From Musa acuminata AAA Group (taxonomy: Eukaryota > Streptophyta > Magnoliopsida > Zingiberales > Musaceae), in NCBI RefSeq assembly GCF_036884655.1, contig NC_088331.1:12719001-12783000 (forward strand): a DNA stretch of 64,000 nt, given 5' to 3'. The translations under genes and the position numbers were made by a program. Shown in pieces: positions 23,390 to 34,334 of this stretch (position 1 is its first letter; every line of letters starts with the position of its first letter). The notes under the pieces were generated by a model. It saw only the letters and a program-made list of their open reading frames with translations. It ran no database searches and had not been told where the DNA came from.

Positions 23390-26300
23390 ATGGAGCAGTC
23401 AGATGGTATGATTAAATTGAACTCATCAAATTATTCCACTTGGAGGCGTCTGATGGAAGATTTGCTCTATTGCAAAGATTTATACAAGCAAGGTTAAAGA
23501 TAAACCTTCTATTATGGACGATGAAGAATGGGAAGTTCAACATAGAAAAGCTATTGCCTATATTAGAATATGGATGGATATAAACTTGCATGAGCATATT
23601 TCAGATGAAACCAGAGCTGATGTTGTATGGCAAAGGTTAGAAAACCTTTTTGCGAAAAAGACAGTGGGAAATAGAATTTCTCTCCTTAGAAGGCTTGTAA
23701 ATTTGAAGTATAAAGATGGTGGTAACATTGTTGAGCACATAAGCCTATTTCAGAGTCTTGCAAACAAGTTGGTTGCTATGAAAATGAATATAGATGATGA
23801 GATGGAGGGATTATTACTTCTCAGCTCTTTACCAGAAAGTTGAGAAACGTATGTGGTGACTATTTGTAACTCCACGCCAGAGGGGACTCTAACCATAGAT
23901 ATGGTTAAAGATAGTTTGCTAAATGAAGATGCAAGAAGGAAAGAACAGGGTGAATCTTCTTCTGGTGCATTTGTTACTGAAAAACAAGAAAGACGTGGAA
24001 GAAGTCATAGCAGAAATCCATATGGTTATAGAGGAAGATCCAAGTCTAGAAGAGATATCAAATGTTTTCACTGTAATAGGCCAGGTCACATGAAGAAAGA
24101 GTGTAGGTTTTGGAAGCGAAAACAGAATGAAATGAAGAAAAATGAAAAAGAGACCAATACAGTTGCTGCTGAAGGTAATATCACTATTGTTTGTGATGAA
24201 GGTTGTGTCAGTCTTGTAGCTCAGGACAGTAACTGGGTAATTGACTCTGGTGCTTCATTTCATGTTACTTCTCATGGTGATTTTTTTAGATCTTACACTG
24301 TTGGTGATTTTGGTAATGTTAGAATGGGAAACAATGGTACATCTAAGATTGTGGGTATTGGAGATATTTGCTTAGAGACCAGTATTGGGAGCAAATTAAT
24401 ACTCAAAGATGTAAGGCATGTTCCAGATATTCGTCTTAACTTGATATCTACAGGTAGACTTGATGATGAGGGTTTTGCACATTATTTTGGTGAAAGTAAA
24501 TGGAAACTCACTAAAGGTTCTCTAATTGTGGCAAAAGAAAAGAAGATTAACTCTTTTTATGTCATGGAAGCTAAGCTACACAAAGGAGAGATTAATGCAA
24601 TTCGAAAAGGTGAAAGTATAGATCTTTGGCATAAGAGGCTTGGACATATCAGCGAGAAGGGACTTCAAACTCTTGCTAGAAAGCAATTCTTACCAGAGTT
24701 GCAAGGTACATCTCTTAAATCTTGTGATCATTGCTTAGCTGGAAAAACACATAGAGTTGCATTTCAGACATATCCATCATCTAGAAGATATGATGTTATT
24801 GATTTAGTTCATACTGATATTTGTACTATGCAAACTAGAACTCTTGGAGGTGCTCTTTATTTTGTTACTTTTATTGATGACCATTCTAGAAAAGTTTGGG
24901 CTTTTGCTTTGAAATATAAAGACCAGGTACTCGATGCTTTCAAGGAGTTTCATGTCAGTGTTGAAAGAGAAACTGACAGAAAACTAAAGTGTATTCGATC
25001 AGATAATGGTGGCGAGTACAGGGGTCCTTTTGAGAATTATTGTAGGTTCCATGGTATCAGGCTTGAGAAAACAGTTCCTAAAACTCCTCAGCAGAACGGT
25101 GTGACAGAAAGGATGAACAGAACCATTGAAGAAAGGATTAGGTGTATGCTTTCCCACGCCAAGTTACCAAAGTCATTTTGGGGGGAGGCAATGAGAACTA
25201 CAGTTGACCTGATAAATCTTTCTCCATCAGTTCCTCTGCAAGGTGATGTTCCAGAGAGAGTATGGAGAGGAAAAGATATATCTTATAATCATTTGAGAGT
25301 CTTTGGGTGTAAAGCATTTGTTCATATTTCCAAAGATGAGAGGTCCAAGCTTGATAATAAGGCAAAAGCATGTATCTTCTTGGGATATGGTCATGAAGAG
25401 TTTGGGTACAGATTATGGGATCCAGTGAACAAGAAGATTATTAGAAGCAGAGATGTTATGTTTCTTGAAGACCAATTGTTTGATGATGGTGATAATATTG
25501 AGAAGCCAGAAACCTCTATTTATATTCCTTGGAGTTTGGGTCCAGTTCCTTCACCTGTAGTTCATGATGATCATGGGGGAGATGAACAAGAAGATTGTGG
25601 TGAGAATACTAGTGATGATACACCTACAGTTGATGATTCTGAACCAACTGAACAGCTACCTCCACCACCAGTTGAGATTTCATTGAGAAGATCCACTAGA
25701 GAGCGACAACCCTCTACCAGATATCCTCCACATGAGTATGTTATGCTTACTGACGGGGAAGAGCCAGAAACTTACCAAGAAGCTATTCTACATGAGAATA
25801 AGAGTGAGTGGGTTAAAGCCATGCAAGAAGAGATGAGATCTTTGCTTGAGAACCACACCTATGACTTGGTAAAGCTGCCGAAAGAGAAGAAAGCTCTCAA
25901 GAATAAGTGGGTTTATAAATTGAAGATTGAAAATAATAGCTCACAACAAAGATACAAGGCACGACTAGTTGTGAAAGGATTCAGTCAGAAGAAAGGTATT
26001 GACTATGAAGAAATATTTTCTCCGATTGTGAAAATGTCCTCTATCCGAGTTGTTCTTGGTTTGGCTGCCCGCTTGAATTTAGAAGTTGAGCAACTTGATG
26101 TAAAAACAACATTTCTTCATGGTGACTTAGAAGAAGAAATTTACATGGAACAACCAGAAGGTTTCAAAGTCAAGGGAAAAGAAAATCTGGTATGTAAGCT
26201 TAGGAAAAGCTTATATGGACTCAAACAGGCACCTAGACAGTGGTACAAGAAGTTTGATTCCTTTATGATGAGCCAAGGGTATGATAGAACCACATCTGAT

Positions 26301-27326
26301 CATTGTATGTTTATGAAGAAATTTTCATATGATGATTTTATTATTTTACTGCTATATGTTGATGATATGCTGATTGTTGGCCATGATGTTGGAAAAATTG
26401 AAAAGCTTAAAAGAGAGCTAAGTAAGTCTTTTGCCATGAAAGACTTAGGATCGGTGAGACAAATACTTGGCATGAAGATTCTTCGTGATAGGAAGAAAAG
26501 AAAGATTTGGCTATCTCAGGAGACTTACATTGAAAAGGTTCTTGAAAGATTCAACATGAGTAAAGCCAAAGCAGTTTGTTCCCCACTTGCAGGTCATTTC
26601 AAGCTCAATTCAAAACAATGTCCTACAAGTGAGAAAGAAAAAGAAGAAATATCCAGAGTGCCTTACTCATCTGCAGTAGGCAGTTTGATGTATGCTATGG
26701 TTTGTACTAGGCCAGATATAGCTCATGCAGTTGGAGTTGTTAGCCGATTTCTCTCTAATCCTGGAAAGGAACATTGGGCAGCAGTGAAATGGATATTAAG
26801 ATATCTAAGAGGTACTTCCAGGTTGTGTTTATGTTTTGGCAGTGATGAACCTGTGTTAGAAGGTTACACAGATGCAGACATGGCAGGTGATACTGATTCC
26901 AGGAAGTCCACTTCATGATTCTTGATGACATTTGCAGGAGGAGCAGTCTCTTGGCAGTCTAAGTTACAGAAGTGTGTTGCTCTATCAACCACAGAAGCAG
27001 AATACATAGCAGTTACTGAAGCCTGTAAGGAAACTTTATGGATGAAAAAGTTTCTACAGGAATTGGGCTTGAAACAGGAAGTATATACTGTTTACTGTGA
27101 TAGTCAGAGCGCCATTCACCTCTCCAAGAATTCAACATACCATTCTAGATCCAAGCATATTGATGTGAGATATCACTGGATTCGTGATGTGCTTGAGATG
27201 AAAGAATTACAGTTGGAAAAGGTGCATACCAATGAGAATGGTTCAGATATGTTGACAAAGTCTTTGCCTAAGGAGAAGCTTGAAGCATGTAGGCGAAGAG
27301 CGGGCTTGGTACAGCCCACCATATGA
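23390..27326 (+). pseudogene. Copia gag-pol polyprotein of element E, lightly broken
   Basis: Gag starts at the ATG at 23390 (MEQSDGMIKLNSSNYSTWRR). A one-base shift near 23490 and a TGA at 23841-23843 interrupt gag. A long open frame (23853-26918) then carries, in order: zinc knuckle (CFHCNRPGHMKKEC), protease (VIDSGASFHVTS), the integrase HHCC zinc region and core (HTD...SDNGGE...E), and reverse transcriptase with catalytic YVDD at 26355-26366. A TGA at 26916-26918 separates it from the RNase H end (26922-27326; DSQSAIHL). Domain order PR-IN-RT-RH is that of Ty1/copia. All key catalytic residues I looked for are present. Three lesions make this copy non-autonomous as it stands. Confidence 0.92.
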
Positions 27327-27330
27327 GCTG

Positions 27331-27342
27331 GAGGGGGAGAAT
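27331..27342 (+). other. Polypurine tract of element E
   Basis: GAGGGGGAGAAT directly before the 3' LTR; primes plus-strand DNA synthesis in LTR elements. Confidence 0.8.
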
Positions 27343-28045
27343 TGTTGGGTCCAGCCCATATGTGGGCTTGGACAAATTTGGGCCATCAGCCCAAATCAAA
27401 GAAATCAAGAGAGAAAGGGCAAAATTGGGTGAGGACAATGTGCTGTGGGTGATTGCACAGTGAGCGTGCGACGACGTGCAGAGGAAAGAGGAGAGAGAAA
27501 AATAGAGAGAGAAATATTAGGTTTTTGAGATTTCTGCTTGACGATCGGTGGCCAAACGCTGTCAGTTTTGGCCCAAATTTTATGTGGAGAATCCTTGCAG
27601 TAAACTCTACAATCCTAATGGTGTTGATCTATAGTTTACCCTCTCTAAGGTACTTTCCTGTGATATCCACTTTGTGAGACCTAGAATTCTCTTAAGAGGA
27701 GATCTATCGTAGATGATGAAGATATGCTATTCTTGAGCCAAGATCTATGATCTTGATGTTATTCTGATCCTCTAGTTATTCTAGAGAAGACCTACTGAAA
27801 CCTGTTATCAGTATTATTGATAGTGGAAATTTGAGGTGGACTACGGTCCCGTGGTTTTTCCCACATTGGGTTTTCCACGTTAAAAAGATTTAGTCTCACT
27901 GTGTGATTGATTTATTGCTCTATTGTTTATGCTGTGCTGATTGATATTAGCATTTTGATATCAAGTTGATATTTTGATGAGGAACCTATTTTGATACACA
28001 AAGAGGGAAAAGAATTATTCCGCATTAACAGGTTTCTTCCCAACA
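27343..28045 (+). repeat. 3' LTR of element E
   Basis: 703 bases, TGTTGGG...CCCAACA, followed by the target duplication ATATC at 28046-28050. Confidence 0.94.
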
Positions 28046-29715
28046 ATATCACATGCGTAGCGGAAGAATAAAAAAAATAAAATTTTAGAATTCTCATGGA
28101 AAAGAAGATTCTATCGTCGTGCAAAAGTTAGCGTGCAAAAACTCGTGAAATCGAAAAACTACGCGTAAAAGAATTACTTAGGGAGATCGTATATCTCTAA
28201 AAAATCTACAGATCTATAGGAGAGGATGATGGAAATCAACTGTCCTCATCTCTAGTAGTGATCCACACGGTAGGGGCGAGTATACTCCTCAAATCGCTGC
28301 CCAAAACTCTTCCTCGCGTGCACCATGCAATCAAGAAGGGGGTGCCCCTTCTTGCTATCCACACGCCCCAAATAGGGGCTACAGTATGAGGAGGAGAGAG
28401 GAAGAGGAGAATAAGAGGAGGCAGCAAAAAAGAATCTCTAACCTATGGGTCTTTGATTCCCTAAATAGAGGCCCTATCAACTTAACCATAATGAATCATA
28501 TCATATTGGGTACTAGATCTCCATCCAACTACTCAAGCCTCTTAGATTAGTAGGTCTCTACCCAATAATCTCTTGTTGGATTTCATCCATAGGATCCAAT
28601 AATTCATGGGCTTATTAGATATCCAATAAGATAGGGGCTCCGGCAGATATCTCATATTCGAACCTCTACTCGTTGCAACGCCTACCATATGTGTGTGACC
28701 CTCTAGGACCAATATCGAGCTGGCCATGAGTCATACATGTCAGAACTCCATTTGGCTCAGTGAATTTTTATCTTCATAATAATTCACTCTCGACTCATCG
28801 ACTACGGACGTACTAGGCCACTACACCATAGTCCCTAGACAATACAGGAGAATCCAATCCTTTAGACCTATCTATCCTTAGTTACTATGTATCTATAGTC
28901 CCTCATCCATCTAATATCCGAGAGACCGTATGCTGGGTATGGTGCTGTCAGGCCAATACAGTTTCTACACGAGTCTCACTCTAATCAAGTTCTCCCAAAT
29001 AACTCTTTTATTCTCTCATTCCGAATGACTCTAGCCAGGGATTTGTTTGAGAAAGAACACATGAGATATTCCTCTCATGACACCAAAAGCGGATGATCCT
29101 CTATCGACACTCAATAGCCCTCGTAAGGTTGGCTACCACTCTTGATGACCGACTATGCTAGATTTGGAACCTCTAGACCTATAAGTCTAGTATTAAAGAG
29201 TAGAGTATTCATACAAGATATCCTTGGTGCCTCAAGTCTAAGAACCAGATACACCACTAGGATGACAGAATCGTTGTATGACAATAAAGCATCATCAACC
29301 ATCCAACATTCCGTGAGCGGATCAATCAATGAACTCATTCTCCAATGAGCACCTGCATTATATTCCTAATGTTCCCACACGAGCAGCTATGAGACCAGCT
29401 GCATCTATTATATGGATGGGTATACAACACACCAGTATGTCCGGTTATCTCGTTTTATCTCGATGTCCCTCTCAAGTAACCTATGATTGGGATTATTAAG
29501 GATCTGTGTTTAAAGGTGAATTAGTCTCATTATTGTGATCTCATCACGATTCGATTCCCATTGCACAAATCCATGGATATCACAATATATTCATGCAACA
29601 GGCAATATAAAGTAATAAAATATCAAATAATAATAATAATAAATAAAAAGACTGTGTGTCAAGTCACACGTGCCATCACTCACGTGATTGGCTTGTATGG
29701 CACCTATGACTAGCA

Positions 29716-30290
29716 CGTAGGCCTCGTTCTCCCAAGTGGAGGCTGAAGATCACTATTTTAGTTGTCTGACAAGTGCCTACACATAGGTCGAAATTGGGAG
29801 CAGGATTCTCAACTTAACCCCTCCGATGCTTAAGTAAGCAAGAGTTGAAGATGGGAGAGTTGGAGTATGTGTGTATAACGTACAACCCCCAACGCTGTTC
29901 CTGGGGATGACTTTTATACCTGTTGTTATGTGTTGACGTACATAGATGTTAATGGTTGCTGGCATATTTGTACGTAGGTGTTTAAAGCCATCGTCACCAT
30001 GGGTGGTTAGCTTGTATGTTGGGACGTGAGCGTAATATGATCTGTCCGGCCCTACTTTATTCGGCACTGCTCTGTGCCTCTAGAGTAGCTTAGGATGGGG
30101 CTGCGCTACTCTGTACAACATCGAGCGGTGTTGGGGCAGTGTGCTGGAGGCGTGGATGGCAGGCGGCTACCTCGTTCAGATCCTAGGTGTCGAGTTGGCT
30201 CGTTGCGCCACGTTGACCTGGGAACACCATGCTAGGTCTGTTGTAGCAACCGGCATATCCATCGAGTGGATGCCAGAATATCCTATATCA
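29716..30290 (-). repeat. Left LTR of element D, second part
   Basis: Continues the LTR begun at 22501 and matches 49588-50144 (GTAGGCCTCGTTCTCCCAAG and onward). It ends TATATCA at 30290; the right copy ends TATATAA, one base changed. The first five bases are the target duplication of the family-B insertion. Confidence 0.88.
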
Positions 30291-30306
30291 TTCTCTCCCC
30301 CCCAAA
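30291..30306 (-). other. Polypurine tract of element D
   Basis: On the minus strand, a T3G7 run followed by AGAGAA lies directly before the LTR start, as expected for the plus-strand primer of D. Confidence 0.65.
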
Positions 30307-30429
30307 ATAGTCATGCCTTAGGAGGATTGTAAGGCATAGCTTGGGGCCTCTACTGGTCATGTCCTCGATCCCATTGGTCGGGTGGATTACCTCATTGTAA
30401 GCTCGGCTTCATATTAGCTAGGATGCAAC

Positions 30430-30897
30430 TCGGTATTGCTCTGGTCGAGATGTACCTCAGCATTGAACTAACCGAGGTGTGCTTGGCAATGGACTGGTCG
30501 AGATGTGCTTGGGCGGACTGGCCGAGATGTGCTCGGAAAGGACTGGTCGAGATGCGCTCGATAATGGATTGGTCGAGACATAATCAGCAATGGACTGGCT
30601 AAGATGTGCTCGGGGGGATTGGCTAAGATGTGTTTGGCAAAGGAATGGCTGAGATGTGCTCGATAATGGATTGGCCGAGATGTAGTCAGCAATGGAGGGC
30701 GAACTAGCCGAGATGTGCTTGGCAATAGATTGGCCAAGATGTGCTTAGCAAAGGATTGGCTGAGATGTAGTCGGTAATGGACTAGCCGAGATGTGCTTGG
30801 GTGGATTGACCGATACATACTCGGGCGGATTGGCCGAGATGTGCTTGACAATTGACTGGCTGAGATACGCTCGGCAATGGATTAGCCGAGACGTACT
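30430..30897. repeat. Minisatellite of element D, left block
   Basis: Degenerate tandem units of about 26-28 bases around the core CTGGCCGAGATGTGCTCGGC (variants CGAGATGTAGTCGG, CGAGACATACTCGG). About 16-17 units. The array is interrupted by elements B and C and resumes at 39428 and 47598. Confidence 0.9.
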
Positions 30898-32489
30898 TGC
30901 TAGTCATAGGTGCCCAGCAAGCCAATCACGTGAGTGATGGCACGTGTGACTTGATACAGAATCTTTTTGCTTATTATATTTTAGCATATATCACTTTATA
31001 ACTATTGCATATATGCACATATATATTGTGATGTCCTTGATTTATGCAATGGGAATCAGATCGTGATGAGATCACGAAAATGAGATCGATTCACCTTTAA
31101 ACACATATCCTAAATAACCCCAATCATAGGTTACTTGAGAGGGACATCGTGATAACCAGACAGACTGGTGTGCTATATACCCGTCTATATGATGGATGCA
31201 GTTGGTCTCATAGCTGCTCATGTAGGGACACTAGGGATATAATATAGGTACTCATTGGAGAATGAGTTCATTGATTGATCCGCTTACGGAATGCTGGATG
31301 GTTGATGATGCAGACATCGATTCTGTAGTCCTAGTGGTATATCTGGTCCTTAGACTTGAGACACTAAGGATGTCTTGTATGAGTGCTCCACTCTTTGATA
31401 CCAGACTTATAGGTTTGGTTGTCCCAGATCTAGTACAACTGGTCATTGGGAGTGGTAGTCGACCTTACGAGGGCTATTGAGTATCGATAGAGGATCATCC
31501 ACTCTCGGCGTCATGAGAGGAATATCCCATGTGTTCTTGCTCAGACAAATCCTTGGCCAGGGTCATTCGAGTTAAGAGAGAAAGAGTTCTTCGGAAGAAC
31601 TCGATTAGAGCGAGACTCGAGTAGAAACCATATGAGTCTGACAGCACCATGCTCAATATACGGTCTCTAGGATATTAAATGGATGAGTGACTATAGGTAC
31701 ACGGTAACTGAGGACAAACAGGTCCAATGCATTGGATTCCCCTGTATCGTTTGGGGACTACGGCGTAGTGGCCTAGTATGTCCGTAGTCGATGAGTCGAG
31801 TGAATTATTACAAAGATAATAATTCACTGAATTAGAAGGAGTTCTGATAGGTATGACTCACGGCCAGCTCGATATTGGGCCTAGAGGGTTACACACATAT
31901 GGTAGGCATTGTGATGAGTAGAGATTCGGATATGAGATATCCGACGGAGCCATTGTCTTATTGGATATCCAATAAGCCCCTGAATTATTGGATCCCATGG
32001 ACGAGATCCAATAAGAGCCCATGAAAGATTATTGGATAGAGATCCACTAATCTAAAAGGCTTGGGTTATTGGATGCAGATCCAATAACCACTAGGGGAGG
32101 ATCCATTAGGTTTTGACAGGGGACCTTTATAAATAGGAGGGATTCAGAGCCTCATAGGCTAGAGCCTTTGCTTGCCTCTCCTATTCTCCTTCCCCTATCC
32201 ACCTCAGAGCAGGCTTGGAGTTTTGAGGAGCGTCGTCGCAGCCCTACTGTGTGGATCACCGCTAGAGAGGAGGACGCTTGACCTCCTTCACCCTCTCCTA
32301 AAGATCTGCAAGGAAACAGGGATATACGATCTCCCTAGGTAACACAATATACTCTATACGTAGTTTTTCAGTTTCGTGGATTTTGCGCACCAATCTTCGC
32401 ATGACGATGAACATCACTTTGGGAATCGGGGATTTTGTTTTCTTTTTCTTCCACTGCGCATCTGATGTCGCCCCCAAGATTTCCCAACA
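30898..32489 (+). repeat. 5' LTR of element B
   Basis: 1592 bases. A TATA box (TATAAATA, 32128-32135) marks the probable U3/R boundary. Ends CCCAACA. Confidence 0.95.
32128..32135 (+). promoter_or_regulatory. TATA box in 5' LTR of element B
   Basis: TATAAATA, conserved at 39061-39068 in the 3' LTR and in inverted form in the solo LTRs of the family. Confidence 0.75.
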
Positions 32490-32490
32490 A

Positions 32491-32502
32491 TGGTATCAGA
32501 GC
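32491..32502 (+). other. Primer-binding site of element B
   Basis: TGGTATCAGAGC one base after the 5' LTR; matches the plant initiator tRNA-Met type. Confidence 0.88.
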
Positions 32503-32599
32503 CAGGTTGTTCGTGCGAATGATTGGTTTTGAACTACGTGTGTTATGTTTAGGAAAAATTTTGAAGTCAAAATCGTTGATGCTAAAACAAGGAAGGGCA

Positions 32600-33060
32600 G
32601 CAATAGTTACTGCCCTCGATCTGTGTGCCTGCAGCCACCTGCAGCGGCAGCCGCAACCAGGCAGCACAGTGCCGGTGCATGCACAAGCGCTGTGCCTGCA
32701 GCAGGCTTGCGGCCGGCAGGGCTAGTAGCCAACGGGCAAAGGTACCGCAGGGCAGCGACGCTTGCGGCCACTGCTCACACTAGGCGCCGCTGCTCACGCG
32801 GGGTGACGCGCCGCAGGGCAGCAGCGCCTGTGGCCGCTAGTCCCGCGGGCAAAACCCCCGACGAGCCAACACCGCCTGCGGGTGCTGCCTCGTGGGCAGA
32901 ACCGCCCGTGGAAGGGGCGGCGCCCACAGGGGTGCCCGCCCGCGGGGGCAACGCTACCCACGGGGGCGCCCACCTGTAGGGGCGGCGCCCCGGCCCAATT
33001 GCACATGCCATTGCCGGCAGGGTGGCGACGGCAGTAACAACAACGAAGAGGGAGAGGGGC
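32600..33060 (+). other. GC-rich leader segment of element B
   Basis: About 460 bases far richer in GC than the rest of the element, with reiterated GGCAGC, GGGGGC and CGCCC words. A 144-codon frame (32545-32979) reads through it but is Ala/Pro/Gly/Arg-rich and lies ahead of gag, so I treat it as untranslated leader. Confidence 0.55.
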
Positions 33061-33836
33061 TTAGGGTTTTTGGGTAAAAAGATAGTTTTGCCCTTGTGAA
33101 TTTAAGAAATTCCAATTTCTATCTTTTGTCTAAATTACGAAAATACCCCTATGAATTCATAAATTTCCTATATGTCCCTGATTTCATAAAATACTAATTA
33201 ATTAAAAAGTTTAGTTGATTATTATTTTTATCATTATCTAGTAGTCATACATGATGATGATTATTTATACATGTGATGTATGATGTGTGGACGGATGATC
33301 ATGGACCATGTGATGTGTGTACTTGTGATTATTATTATTGGAGTCTGCGAGCCACCATTATATTTCTCGTTTATTGTCAGGCCTGCGTGCCCATGATTAA
33401 GTTGTAATCATATGAGGAGGCGCAGCGGGAGCGTGGATGCGATAGCGGGACCCACGAGACGGACGATCGCGATGCATGAAGATGCATCGAGATGTCGACG
33501 GAACCGACGAGGATGAGATGGACGATCACAGGGCATGGAGATGCACCGTTGCACACATAGATCTTGATGTGAGTGATTAGGCCTACTAGCTCGGGCCTCA
33601 TCACATTAGGTTGTGGTCCATGATCATCTAGTGTGATTGCTTATACACATACTAGATATGTATATATATTTGGATGCGATATAGATATATATTAAATATG
33701 TATATGTGTGACATGTCATATTAGGAGATGAAATCATAGAAACATCTCTCTCGATAATATTAAGTCGGTAAACGTCAGGCAATTAGATTGACCCACGTGG
33801 CCTTCCATCGTTATAAGTAGGAACCGATTCCCGGTG

Positions 33837-34150
33837 TAGGTTGAGTTGGTCGAGTCCCTCGAGACTCACCTATATCGCGATTCGCCATCTTGCTTATGAC
33901 ATAGAGATGTCACCGGTGATCTGAGGACATGGTATGCTTAGTCGAGTCCCTCGAGGGTATATCATCAAATCAGACTCATCTTGTAACGAAGGTGTTGAGT
34001 TAAATGAGCATCATGGTTGGTCGAATCCCTCGAGACCATGTTGATTCGGAGGCTGAACAGGACGGGAATCACAAGGAGTTGTGATCGGCAAGAGTTGCCT
34101 ACCTTTTAGGCTTAGTGTGATTGGTCGAGTCCCTCGAGGTTACACTAAGA
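33837..34150 (+). other. Four consecutive leader hairpins with a shared tip (element B)
   Basis: The motif TCGAGTCCCTCGAG occurs at 33850-33863, 33942-33955, 34021-34034 (one change) and 34125-34138. Each copy forms a short stem (TCGAG/CTCGA) with a TCC loop. Each is bracketed by its own inverted arms: TAGGT..GAGT with ACTC.ACCTA; ATGGTATGC with GGTATATCAT (two G-U pairs); CATGGT with ACCATG; CTTAGTGTGA with TTACACTAAG. The arms differ between copies but stay complementary within each. The block ends about 190 bases before the gag ATG. Probably RNA structure in the genomic transcript. Confidence 0.8.
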
Positions 34151-34334
34151 CGCTGATTGGATCCTGATCCCCACTAGAAGTCTACCGGAGACTTCCGTTT
34201 CACGTGTTAAGGGTGTCACGTGACTCGTTAGAAAAATAGTGGGAGCATATTAAGATAGAAGTCCATATCTTGATAGCTTCTTTCTTGCAAAATCTGCATG
34301 TTATTCATTTATGCTGCATCTTTATTTTTAAAAA

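Larger units (their letters stand above)
22641..28045 (+). mobile_element. Ty1/copia retrotransposon E, nearly complete (Tork/TNT1-like)
   Basis: Full-length element of 5405 bases: LTRs 22641-23337 and 27343-28045 (both TGTTGGG...CCCAACA), primer-binding site 23340-23351 (TGGTATCAGAGC), one gag-pol frame, and a polypurine tract before the right LTR. Target duplication is perfect, ATATC at 22636-22640 and 28046-28050. By eye the two LTRs differ at about two dozen positions over ~700 bases plus a short indel, so insertion is fairly recent. It interrupts a family-B LTR. The coding frame has few breaks (see gag-pol entry). Confidence 0.95.
22617..29715 (-). repeat. Solo LTR of family B, split by element E
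   Basis: The first 24 bases (22617-22640, drifted from TGTTGGGAAATCTTGGGG) lie left of element E. The remainder (28051-29715) lies right of it and ends CACCTATGACTAGCA, the inverted family-B start. Target duplication TGTAG/CGTAG (22612-22616 and 29716-29720) matches at 4 of 5 bases. It sits inside the left LTR of element D. Confidence 0.88.

Noticed and set aside
30430..30897. CRISPR-like or centromeric satellite reading of the ~27-base array
   Set aside because: Units are degenerate and adjacent with no spacers, in a plant retrotransposon; best read as the Tat-type internal minisatellite of element D.
31252..31480. Similar short frames at 29142-29348, 31252-31480 and 38178-38415
   Set aside because: They lie in family-B LTRs and are explained by LTR copies.
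32545..32979. 144-codon Ala/Pro-rich frame in the leader of element B
   Set aside because: Lies before gag in a GC-rich leader and has no domain; overlapping frames on the other strand are just as open.
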